In this document: positions 25,597 to 32,841 of the stretch, piece by piece
Position numbering within the stretch: the stretch's first letter is position 1
Layout of the letters: every line of letters starts with the position of its first letter
From: Kiritimatiellia bacterium
GTDB lineage: Bacteria > Verrucomicrobiota > Kiritimatiellia > RFP12 > UBA1067
Length of the DNA stretch: 64,000 nt
Reading direction: 5' to 3'
Assembly: GCA_017514235.1 (NCBI GenBank)
Contig: JAFWKK010000037.1
Coordinates: forward strand, 1 to 64,000
Made by a program: the position numbers and the translations under genes
The notes under the pieces: model-generated
What the model was told of the DNA's origin: nothing
The model's input: only the letters and a program-made list of their open reading frames with translations
Databases searched by the model: none

Positions 25597-26955
25597 ATGA
25601 AGCCTAAAAAGCCGATTTTATATCTGCGCCGTAAGTTTGACGCCTTCCTTAAAGATTGGAAGGCGCGGGAGAATCGCTTGCCGCTTATGATAAAAGGTGC
25701 GCGGCAGGTTGGCAAGACGGAGACTGTGCGACACTTTGCGGAGACGGGCTACGAGTCGTACATCGAAATCAACTTTGTCGAGCGACCGGAATTCAAGGAG
25801 ATTGTTCGAGACGGATTTTCCGTTGACAACGTTGTCAGGAACATTTCCGCCATAGACCCCGGTCTGCATTTCACGCCGGGGAACACTTTGCTGTTCTTCG
25901 ACGAGCTCCAGGAGTTCCCCGAGATTGCGACGGCGCTCAAGTTCTTTGCGCAGGACGGACGCTTTGACGTGATATGCAGCGGTTCGCTGCTGGGCATACA
26001 GGTCAAGCGCGTAAAGAGCTACAGCGTCGGCTATCAGGAAACGGAGACCATGCGTTCGCTGGACTTCGAGGAATTCCTGTGGGGGTGCGGCTACGGCGAC
26101 GGACAGATTGCCGATCTTCTGGAGCCGGCGTTTGCATGCCGTCCGTTCGGCGCGGCAGTCAAGAACACGATGGACAGGTTGTTCCTTGACTATTGCGTGA
26201 CCGGTGGAATGCCGGATGTCCTTGAGACATACTTCACGAAAGGCACGTTCGAGGACGTTCCGCAGACGCAGCGACGCATACTCAACGATTACCGTGCGGA
26301 CATTCGCAAGTATGCCGAGGGGTTGGATCCTGTTCGCATTCAGGCCGTGTTCGATTCCATACCGGCGAATCTTGCCAGGGAGAACCGCAAGTTCCAGTGG
26401 GTGACGATTTCGAAGGGCGCGACGCGCAAGGACTTCTGGGGCTGCGTGGAGTGGCTTGAGGATGCCGGCGTAGTCGCAAAGTGCCGGCGCATGGACGTGC
26501 CGGAACTGCCGATTGGTGCGCACCTTGACAACGACGCGTTCAAGCTCTATCTGTGCGATTCCGGGCTGCTTTTGTCCATGCTTGAGAAAGAGGTGCAGGA
26601 AGACGTGCGGATTCGCCGGAATCTCGGCACTTGGAAGGGAGGCCTTTTCGAGCACATCGTCGGCGAGGCGCTCGTCAAGGCGGGCGTGCCGCTCGCATAC
26701 TACAAGCGCGAGAACTCGACGCTTGAAATGGATTTCTTCGCGCGGTCTGCAGATTGCCTTGTTCCGATAGAGGTGAAGGCCGAGAACAACCGCGCCAAGA
26801 GCCTTCGAACGATGATCGAATCCGACAGCTACCCGGAAATCCGCTGGGGCGTCAAACTGGTGAATGGCAACGTAGGATGCGAAAACTGCGTCTTGACCCT
26901 GCCGCAGTGGTGCGCCTTCAGGTTGCCGGAGATAATCAGGGCCAAGGCGGAGTAA
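25597..26955 (+). CDS. DUF4143-type AAA ATPase
   Basis: 452 aa. Walker A GARQVGKT at 34-41 and Walker B LLFFDELQE at about 98-106, followed by a sensor-like CSGSLLGI. A DUF4143-like middle contains RRILNDYRADIRKYAEG. The C-terminal part has EMDFF and PIEVKAEN, a pattern like PD-(D/E)XK nucleases that is usual in this family. These ATPases are widespread and poorly characterised, often accessory and patchily distributed. There is no ribosome site upstream and the -10 is 8 nt from the ATG, so the mRNA is probably leaderless. The small exported gene starts 12 nt after the stop. The upstream 33-nt repeat and its position after the effector island suggest an independently acquired unit. Confidence 0.88.
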   Translation: MKPKKPILYLRRKFDAFLKDWKARENRLPLMIKGARQVGKTETVRHFAETGYESYIEINFVERPEFKEIVRDGFSVDNVVRNISAIDPGLHFTPGNTLLFFDELQEFPEIATALKFFAQDGRFDVICSGSLLGIQVKRVKSYSVGYQETETMRSLDFEEFLWGCGYGDGQIADLLEPAFACRPFGAAVKNTMDRLFLDYCVTGGMPDVLETYFTKGTFEDVPQTQRRILNDYRADIRKYAEGLDPVRIQAVFDSIPANLARENRKFQWVTISKGATRKDFWGCVEWLEDAGVVAKCRRMDVPELPIGAHLDNDAFKLYLCDSGLLLSMLEKEVQEDVRIRRNLGTWKGGLFEHIVGEALVKAGVPLAYYKRENSTLEMDFFARSADCLVPIEVKAENNRAKSLRTMIESDSYPEIRWGVKLVNGNVGCENCVLTLPQWCAFRLPEIIRAKAE

Positions 26956-26967
26956 AGGACAGTGGAG

Positions 26968-27480
26968 ATGATGGGAAGATCGATAGTTTCGACAATTATT
27001 CTTCTTTGCGCATTTTCCGCGTTTGCGGAAAACGCGTACACGAACCACGCCGGGAACATCGTCGCGGGGTGGCCCGTCAAGCTCACCCAGAAGGAGGTCA
27101 CCCTTGCCGTGCGCATCCCTGACTCTCAACTTTCAACTACCAACTCCCAACTTTCAACATCAAACATCAAACATCAAACTTCAAACTTTCAACTTTCAAC
27201 TACCAACACCTACCCGCTCTCGATCTTCCCCGAATCCGAGCAGCGGCGCATCGCGGCGGACTTCGGACAGCCGCGCGTGCCGGTTGCCGTGAAGCGCGCC
27301 GTCGTCGGTGCGGAGAAGGCGATGGCGCGTTCGCGAAAGCGCGCGGAGAAGGGCCTCTGCACGAAGGAGGAGAGCGACGACTTCTGCGCGAAGTCCGAAG
27401 CCGCGCTCAAGAACTACCTCGACAAGCAGGTCAAGGAAGGCGTGATCACGCCCGCCGAGCGAAAGGCCATCGGCCATTGA
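26968..27480 (+). CDS. Small exported protein, YTNHAGN family
   Basis: 170 aa from the ATG at 26968, which has AAAGGA 8 nt upstream. An N-terminal signal peptide (ending about AFSAFAENA) is followed by YTNHAGNIVAGWPVKLT, then YPLSIFPESEQRRIAADF, then a charged helical C-terminus (AEKAMARSRKRAEKGLCTKEE ... VITPAERKAIGH). It is paralogous to 42359-42811. Between the two conserved blocks this copy carries about 27 extra residues rich in Gln, Ser, Thr and Asn, encoded by a minisatellite that keeps the frame. Function unknown. Members or remnants of the family lie near each of the three CesT chaperones. Confidence 0.8.
   Translation: MMGRSIVSTIILLCAFSAFAENAYTNHAGNIVAGWPVKLTQKEVTLAVRIPDSQLSTTNSQLSTSNIKHQTSNFQLSTTNTYPLSIFPESEQRRIAADFGQPRVPVAVKRAVVGAEKAMARSRKRAEKGLCTKEESDDFCAKSEAALKNYLDKQVKEGVITPAERKAIGH
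27121..27212 (+). repeat. CAACTTT minisatellite inside a coding sequence
   Basis: Units such as CAACTTTCAACTACCAAC and CATCAAACATCAAACATCAA run for about 90 nt inside the small exported gene without breaking its frame. The paralogue at 42359 has only a short TCGACTATCGACG stretch at the same place. The units match the intergenic minisatellites of the window. Confidence 0.75.
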
Positions 27481-27543
27481 ACGAGGCGACTACCCGCGCA
27501 TCAACGGTCCGCATCCGCTTGGCATCTGACGGCTGATTTTTGG

Positions 27544-27549
27544 TATAAT
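27544..27549 (+). promoter_or_regulatory. Extended -10 promoter of the second surface cassette
   Basis: TTTTTGGTATAATATGC, with TATAAT at 27544-27549 and the TGG extension. The -35 is weak (possibly TTGGCA, 19 nt upstream). It lies 40 nt before the chosen start at 27590 and probably drives the genes running to 40593. Confidence 0.65.
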
Positions 27550-27589
27550 ATGCATGGATAATGCACGAATCACAAGAAAGAGACCAACC

Positions 27590-28444
27590 ATGAAAAATTG
27601 CAAGGCAAAGGTCTTGACGTCCGCCGTGCTGGCGGCTGCATCCCTCGCGCACGGAGCGGTGAACTTCCCTCTTGGGACGTATGTCTACGCAGGAAGCGTC
27701 ATGGACTTCCGAAACACCGTGCAGGGCGCGGAATCAGGACTCACGATATATGCGGTCTCCACAAACGGAATGGTGCTTTCGAGCTGCGAGCTCGTCGACC
27801 CGGACGGAAGTGGATGCAACTTCCGACTTGAGGTGCCCGTCTCGACGTTCGCGACGGAGAAGTCCGCCGCAGTGGGCGACGCGCCTAACTGCGTCATAGA
27901 GTCCGCTACGGGCATGCGCTCCGCCGCGACGACGTCCTTCCCTCCGATACTCTCCGCGAGCGCGGTTACGAACTGCGTCGTGAAGTACGCCAATGCGCGT
28001 GCGTACGACCACAAGGGCGAGACGGTGCTTGTGCCAGAGGACTACATCGACGGAATCTCCTACTGGATGGAGTCAAAGGGCCATGCCGAATACAGCGCGT
28101 CTGACGATTGGGACGGAGATGGCAGGACGAACTACGAGGAGTACGTCGCGGGCACAAATCCATTCGATCCGACCGACTACCTACGCGTTACGGCGTTCAG
28201 CGCGACCCCGTCCGTGCACGTTTTGAAGTTCGAGTTTGTCGGCGGGCACCTTTATGCGCTTAAGTCCGCGGAGAGCCTGTCCAATCCTGAATGGGTCCAG
28301 ACGAGGTTCTCGGGCGAGTCCGGCTCCATGCAGACGACGGCCGTCTACGAGGGTCCTGGCGACGAAGACGTCGGGGAGGCGACGCTGTACGTCACTCCCG
28401 TCGCCGACACACCGCAGAGGTTCTACAAGGTGGAGGCGAAGTAA
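27590..28444 (+). CDS. Secreted protein with calcium-binding-type DxDGDG repeat
   Basis: 284 aa. The ATG at 27590 starts a clear signal peptide (MKNCKAKVLTSAVLAAASLA). The ATG at 27554 is only 4 nt behind the -10 and would put charged residues before it. Near residue 180 is DDWDGDGRTNYEEYVAGTNP, the thrombospondin type 3 / dockerin-like calcium-binding motif common in verrucomicrobial exported proteins. The rest is beta-rich, with a C-terminus (LKSAESLSNPEW ... PQRFYKVEAK) of the kind seen in such proteins. It is the first gene of the second surface cassette. Role unknown, extracellular by inference. Confidence 0.82.
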   Translation: MKNCKAKVLTSAVLAAASLAHGAVNFPLGTYVYAGSVMDFRNTVQGAESGLTIYAVSTNGMVLSSCELVDPDGSGCNFRLEVPVSTFATEKSAAVGDAPNCVIESATGMRSAATTSFPPILSASAVTNCVVKYANARAYDHKGETVLVPEDYIDGISYWMESKGHAEYSASDDWDGDGRTNYEEYVAGTNPFDPTDYLRVTAFSATPSVHVLKFEFVGGHLYALKSAESLSNPEWVQTRFSGESGSMQTTAVYEGPGDEDVGEATLYVTPVADTPQRFYKVEAK

Positions 28445-28479
28445 AGTTGGAGTTAAGTGTTGGAGTTGGAGGTTGAAAC

Positions 28480-30186
28480 ATGGATAAAACCAAATTCTGG
28501 GCTGTTTTGCTTCTGTTGCCGATTTCGGCTTTCGCCTCGTACATCTCCGAGACGGTGTCGGTGGAGGAGGGGTGGAACGCGGTGTACATAGAATCGACGC
28601 CTGAGAGTCCGGACGCCTCGGCGTTCTTCGCGGATCTCGCGGTGACCAAGGCGTCGTGCTACATTTCAAGCGTATACTCCGCGACGGAGCAGCTCGCAAA
28701 CAACGGAAGCGAGATTTCGCAGAAGCCCGTGTCCCACCTCGTTTATGACATAAGCGACGAGGCGAACTCAACGCTGAAGAACATCGTGGGCGGGCAGTGC
28801 TACTTCCTCTTCGCGACGAATGCCGCGTCCAAGACTTTCCTCGGCGTCCCGCAGCTTCCGCACGTATCCTGGCAGGTGACATCGGACGGCTTTGCGACTT
28901 TCGCGCCTGTCTCCGCCCCGAAGGGCGAGAGCGTTTTGTCCGCGACGTACTTCGGCGAAGGCCCCTGCGGGGCGTCGCACTCGGCGGTTCCGTACTCGGT
29001 TTGGGGTTCCGACCCCGTGGCACCGTCCGTCGGACCGCTCAACGCCTTCAGCAGGAAGCCGAAGGTCGAGGGCGGCAAGGTGTACGCATTCGAGAGCGAG
29101 ACCGCCGGCGAGTGGCCCGGCGTGATCGATGTGGCGACGGAGCTCGGCGGGCTTGACTTTTCCGACGGTGTCGCGAAAATTGGCGTCACAGTGCGCAACG
29201 CAGGCACGCAAGAGCGCGAGGTACGCGTGTCGCTTGCAGATTCCGCCCGGGAGGGGGATGTGAGACCGCGGCTCTATCTCTATGTTCCGCCGGGCGCGGC
29301 GAGCCGCTCGTCGTGGACGGGGTTCGCCGCGACCAACGCCATCCTTTTCGCGGGCGAGTCGCATACGTTCATATTCCAGTGCGATAAGTCGGCGATGGCG
29401 GACGGAGTGAACTACGCGGCAGTCCTTGCGGTAGAGGACCTTAGCGGAACCAAGATGCGCGTGAGGCTGCCCGTCTCGGCTGCGAAGGACGTTGAGCGCG
29501 AAGGCGCGGGCGCGTACCCGACTGGTCTCTGGATCGGACAGGCTCGCATGACGCAGGTGTCGGACGTCGAAGGGAGCCTCAAAAAGGCAGGAGGAGAGAT
29601 GAAGGGGACTTTGCTGCTGCACGTCGACGGCGAAGGGAAAACGACGCTTCTGCAGCGCATTGTGGTCGCGCAGGAGAAGGACGCCGACGGGGCATGGCGC
29701 ACCACGCTGTACAAGGACCTCGACGACGTGCCGAGCGACGTTGCTGCGCGGCGCGTATCCTCCGTCTTCATCGACACGGCGAACAGGGCGATCCAGGGCG
29801 GGGCGAACACCGATACGTCCGCGAGCGAGTTCGGGCGCGAGGCGACGTTCCGCTTTACGGTGGGCGAGAGGTCGAAGGAGAATCCCTTCCGCCATCCCTG
29901 GCATCCGGACCACGACGGCAAGCAGGCCGACTATTCCGCGCCTTCGCCGAGTGGCGACGTGCCGGCGAACTTCATCGGCTCGATCAAGCCCGAGAGCTTC
30001 TCGGTCACGAACCAGGTCGTGTTCGTGTGGTCCGACGACAACGGCAGGAACACATATTCGAAAACGCCCGAGGAAACTACGTTCGGACGGCTCGACTGGA
30101 AGTTGACCGGCCTTGCGAAGCATCCGATCATGATGCGCGGAATCTTCGCGCTGAAGCGCGTCAGCGACTCCGCCACAATCAAATAG
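28480..30186 (+). CDS. Secreted beta-rich protein (568 aa)
   Basis: Signal peptide MDKTKFWAVLLLLPISAFAS. The protein continues with ETVSVEEGWNAVYIESTP, a beginning I associate with a PVC surface-protein family. In the second half are GLWIGQARMTQVS and NPFRHPWHPDHDG, also typical of that family from memory. A purine-rich repeat spacer (28445-28475, GTTGGAGTTGGAGG) stands in for a strong ribosome site. It lies between the calcium-motif protein and three fibre-like proteins. No enzymatic motif; probably structural at the surface. Confidence 0.82.
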   Translation: MDKTKFWAVLLLLPISAFASYISETVSVEEGWNAVYIESTPESPDASAFFADLAVTKASCYISSVYSATEQLANNGSEISQKPVSHLVYDISDEANSTLKNIVGGQCYFLFATNAASKTFLGVPQLPHVSWQVTSDGFATFAPVSAPKGESVLSATYFGEGPCGASHSAVPYSVWGSDPVAPSVGPLNAFSRKPKVEGGKVYAFESETAGEWPGVIDVATELGGLDFSDGVAKIGVTVRNAGTQEREVRVSLADSAREGDVRPRLYLYVPPGAASRSSWTGFAATNAILFAGESHTFIFQCDKSAMADGVNYAAVLAVEDLSGTKMRVRLPVSAAKDVEREGAGAYPTGLWIGQARMTQVSDVEGSLKKAGGEMKGTLLLHVDGEGKTTLLQRIVVAQEKDADGAWRTTLYKDLDDVPSDVAARRVSSVFIDTANRAIQGGANTDTSASEFGREATFRFTVGERSKENPFRHPWHPDHDGKQADYSAPSPSGDVPANFIGSIKPESFSVTNQVVFVWSDDNGRNTYSKTPEETTFGRLDWKLTGLAKHPIMMRGIFALKRVSDSATIK

Positions 30187-30275
30187 AGTGTAAAATGGAA
30201 AATCGAGAAAGGAAAAATGTGAAATGAAGAAATTTATCCGCAACTTTGCACTTTACACTTTAAACTTTACACTCT
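30185..30275. repeat. AGTGTAAA inverted minisatellite overlapping a signal peptide
   Basis: AGAGTGTAAA at 30185-30194 and its exact reverse complement TTTACACTCT at 30266-30275 bracket about 70 nt that contains ACTTTACACTTTAAACTTTA units. The left arm overlaps the stop of the 568-aa gene. The right arm lies inside the signal-peptide codons of the next gene. Confidence 0.7.
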
Positions 30276-31021
30276 TCTTTGTGCTATCGCCATGTGCCTT
30301 TGGCGCGGAGAAGATATCGTATTCGGGGAAGCTCGCCAAGCCCGACGGGAGCGATTTCAACACCTCGCTTCCGATGACGATGACATTCCGGCTTTACACG
30401 AAGGCGCTTGGCGGCTACATGATGTGGGGGCGCACGATGCCCGTGCGAATTTCGGCGGACGGTTCGTTCTACGTCGAACTCTCCGACGATGTGGGAAGCA
30501 CCGTTCCGGAGGCCATGACAGAAAAACTTGCCGAGGCGCTCGTGTTTGGCAATGAGTACTGGATTGGGCTTTCCCCCGGTGAGTTTTCTGAGATGCTCCC
30601 GCGCCAGAAGCTCTCTTCAATGCCGCGCGCCCTGACTGCCGAGACGGCTCAGTCCACCAAGGTGTTCAAAGCGCCGTCGCTTAATGTAGATACACTTAAC
30701 GCCAAAGGCGCGATATTGAACTCGCTCACCGTCGGCGACTCATTTCGCCAGACAGCGGGGACCACGTCGTTGATCATTCAAAGCGACCAGACGCTAAACG
30801 CCTCAGGCACATTGAAATTGACCGAGATGATGCACGGCGTGAACATCAAAGAGCGCACGGGCGCCCTGCCGGGCACTGCGCCGACGGACATGATCGTCAT
30901 GTCCCAGAACGCAGATGGCGTCAAGGGGTCGGGCTGGTCGTCGATCGTCGTCCCCAAAGGCGCGACGCTGCGCAATCCATCCAACAACAAAGTCGTCATC
31001 ACATTTGGAAAGGAGTTTTGA
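30224..31021 (+). CDS. Secreted fibre-like protein A (265 aa)
   Basis: Signal peptide at 1-27 (MKKFIRNFALYTLNFTLF...SPCAFG), largely encoded by an AC/T-rich minisatellite. Residues 28-130 are the common domain ISYSGKLAKPDG ... MTFRLYTKALGGYMMWG ... LPRQKLSSMPRALTAETA, known from many PVC and other surface proteins that resemble phage tail-fibre bases. After it comes a beta-rich part ending in SIVVPKG ... VVITFGKEF. The gene ends 1 nt before the next ATG, so translation is likely coupled. It is the first of three tandem paralogues in the cassette. Surface appendage or adhesive role by inference. Confidence 0.85.
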   Translation: MKKFIRNFALYTLNFTLFFVLSPCAFGAEKISYSGKLAKPDGSDFNTSLPMTMTFRLYTKALGGYMMWGRTMPVRISADGSFYVELSDDVGSTVPEAMTEKLAEALVFGNEYWIGLSPGEFSEMLPRQKLSSMPRALTAETAQSTKVFKAPSLNVDTLNAKGAILNSLTVGDSFRQTAGTTSLIIQSDQTLNASGTLKLTEMMHGVNIKERTGALPGTAPTDMIVMSQNADGVKGSGWSSIVVPKGATLRNPSNNKVVITFGKEF

Positions 31022-31022
31022 G

Positions 31023-32018
31023 ATGCGGGAAAACGAAAATCTCAGGACTCTCAGTGTGCGTGGTCTGTTGACTGTCGCTCTGTGGGCTGCGTTTGCTCCG
31101 TGCGCGTTCGGCGTCAGCATTTGCTACGAGGGTCGGTATCTCGATGCCTATGGCAACATCAAGGCCAATGTGCAGGTTCCGGCGACGATTCGAGCGTATG
31201 CGAGCGAAGACGCTACGGCTGTGCTTGCCTCGGCGGAAACCACAATTGCGACGGATGGCGACGGACGTTTTGCTGCACTGGCGGAGGAGTTGAATGTTAC
31301 GAACACGTACACGACATTCTGGATTGGCGTTACGCCGCAGGGCGGAGCCGAAATCAAGCCCCGCATGCGCGTTTCGCCCGCGCCGTTCGCAATCGTCGCG
31401 GCGAATGTCGAGCGGGTCGAATCGGCGAGCGCGGTGACGCTCGGCGGCGACCTTACTGCAACCAAGGTTGGAGATCAGGGAGTCGTTAACGCGGATGCGA
31501 CGGCCGACAATGTCATGCTGACTGGCGATATAACGCTGCGGGGAAGTGTCAATGGCGCAAAGGACATCTACATCCGCAATCTCTACCTCAACAACGGCAA
31601 CGTCAGTTTCATGCGCGCGAACGCGCCGAATGGCGTATCGACGCAGTGGAGTCAGTTTAACGCGGACTACAGCCTGGCGGCAACTGATACCACGGGAATC
31701 TTTGGTTCTGGCAGCCAAACGAAGACGGACAGTTTCACCGCCGAGGACGACGGAATCGTCATGGTCATGATACGCGTCGACATATCATTGGAAAATGATC
31801 CAGACTACTGGGTCAAGGCGACGCTGTCGAACGGCGACTTTAAGATACTTGACGATACGCTGATTGGCGTAACGGGCGAGATGGGCGCGCGTCTCTTTAC
31901 CTTTCCTGTGCGCAAGGGTCAAAAGGTGTCGATTAAACTGCACAACTACCGCTATTATACTTGGCGCGACGTAGAGTCGTGGGCGAAGGCCAAGGTCGTC
32001 TACTTCGGCGCGAGATGA
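31023..32018 (+). CDS. Secreted fibre-like protein B (331 aa)
   Basis: ATG at 31023 with AAAGGAG 8 nt upstream. The in-frame start further upstream would overlap the previous gene and spoil the signal peptide. The signal peptide ends about FAPCAFG. The fibre-base domain follows: ISICYEGRYLD-type start, DGDGRFAALAEEL, IKPRMRVSPAPFAIVAANV. The C-terminus (FTAEDDGIVMVMI ... FPVRKGQKVSIKL ... VVYFGAR) is the module also seen at the ends of the proteins at 2-2368 and 2492-4006, which ties the two surface cassettes together. Confidence 0.85.
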   Translation: MRENENLRTLSVRGLLTVALWAAFAPCAFGVSICYEGRYLDAYGNIKANVQVPATIRAYASEDATAVLASAETTIATDGDGRFAALAEELNVTNTYTTFWIGVTPQGGAEIKPRMRVSPAPFAIVAANVERVESASAVTLGGDLTATKVGDQGVVNADATADNVMLTGDITLRGSVNGAKDIYIRNLYLNNGNVSFMRANAPNGVSTQWSQFNADYSLAATDTTGIFGSGSQTKTDSFTAEDDGIVMVMIRVDISLENDPDYWVKATLSNGDFKILDDTLIGVTGEMGARLFTFPVRKGQKVSIKLHNYRYYTWRDVESWAKAKVVYFGAR

Positions 32019-32035
32019 GAAAGGAGCGTGGGAAA

Positions 32036-32827
32036 ATGAGAAGTTTTGCAGCATTGGCTATCTTGGCGGCGTTCTCGCACTGTGCCTTGGGCGCGGAGGA
32101 CTTCGCTTTCACTTATCGCGGCTGTATCAATGGGACGTCGATTCCAAGACATGTGGACGTGCAGTTCGCGCTTTATGACCGGGCTGCGGGCGGCACTGCG
32201 CTCTGGACCGCGACGAACTCCGTCATGCCTGCGACGAACGGCTTTTTCCAGTGCGAACTGGCGGGCGACGGGCTTGCGGCGGCGTTTACGAACGCCAACG
32301 CACGCTTCCTCGGCGTGAGCATCGGCGGCGAGGCGGAGCAATATCCGCGGCAGGAGGTGTTCGCCGCACCTCTCGTCGACCAGGCGGAGTCCGCAGCCAG
32401 CCTCGCCCCGAATGGAAGCGCGGAGAGGGTCTACGTGACGAACCTCTGTGCCCAGACGATGTCTCTCGGATGGCTTGACCTGTACGGGAATCTCGTGTTC
32501 ACGAAACCCACATCCTCGCTCACGCTGACATATGCCAGAAATTGGGATGGCAGCACGCTCATCCTGAAGAAGGGCGGCGAGGTCTCGCTGCTCAGGCCGT
32601 CCGCGCCGCAGGCGTATTCCTTCGACAGCATTGCATCCAACAGGGCGATGTTCTCCACGCCGAGCGGCGGGCTCGTGACGGTGATGTCGGCGAGCAGTTC
32701 CGACTGGGACAGGGCTGATTCCGTTCCGTGCGTGACATGGGCGGTCAGTCCGGGCAACATCTATCCGCCTTTCGGCGTCGGCCATCCGGTGAAGGTCTAC
32801 TTCTATCCCTTCGGAACTGCGAACTAA
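32036..32827 (+). CDS. Secreted fibre-like protein C (263 aa)
   Basis: ATG at 32036 with AAGGAG upstream, chosen because it starts the signal peptide MRSFAALAILAAFSHCALG. The fibre-base domain is clear: FTYRGCINGTSIPRHVDVQF, LYDRAAGGTALW, NGFFQCELAGDGL, YPRQEVFAAPLVDQAESA. The C-terminal half differs from its two neighbours and ends VYFYPFGTAN. The gene begins 17 nt after the previous stop and is followed by the second giant gene after 14 nt. Confidence 0.84.
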   Translation: MRSFAALAILAAFSHCALGAEDFAFTYRGCINGTSIPRHVDVQFALYDRAAGGTALWTATNSVMPATNGFFQCELAGDGLAAAFTNANARFLGVSIGGEAEQYPRQEVFAAPLVDQAESAASLAPNGSAERVYVTNLCAQTMSLGWLDLYGNLVFTKPTSSLTLTYARNWDGSTLILKKGGEVSLLRPSAPQAYSFDSIASNRAMFSTPSGGLVTVMSASSSDWDRADSVPCVTWAVSPGNIYPPFGVGHPVKVYFYPFGTAN

Positions 32828-32841
32828 AAGGGGGGTGGGAA

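Noticed and set aside
27554-27589. Start of the calcium-motif protein at the ATG directly after the -10
   Set aside because: That start would give a charged extension before the signal peptide; the ATG at 27590 gives a normal leader and a clean signal peptide.
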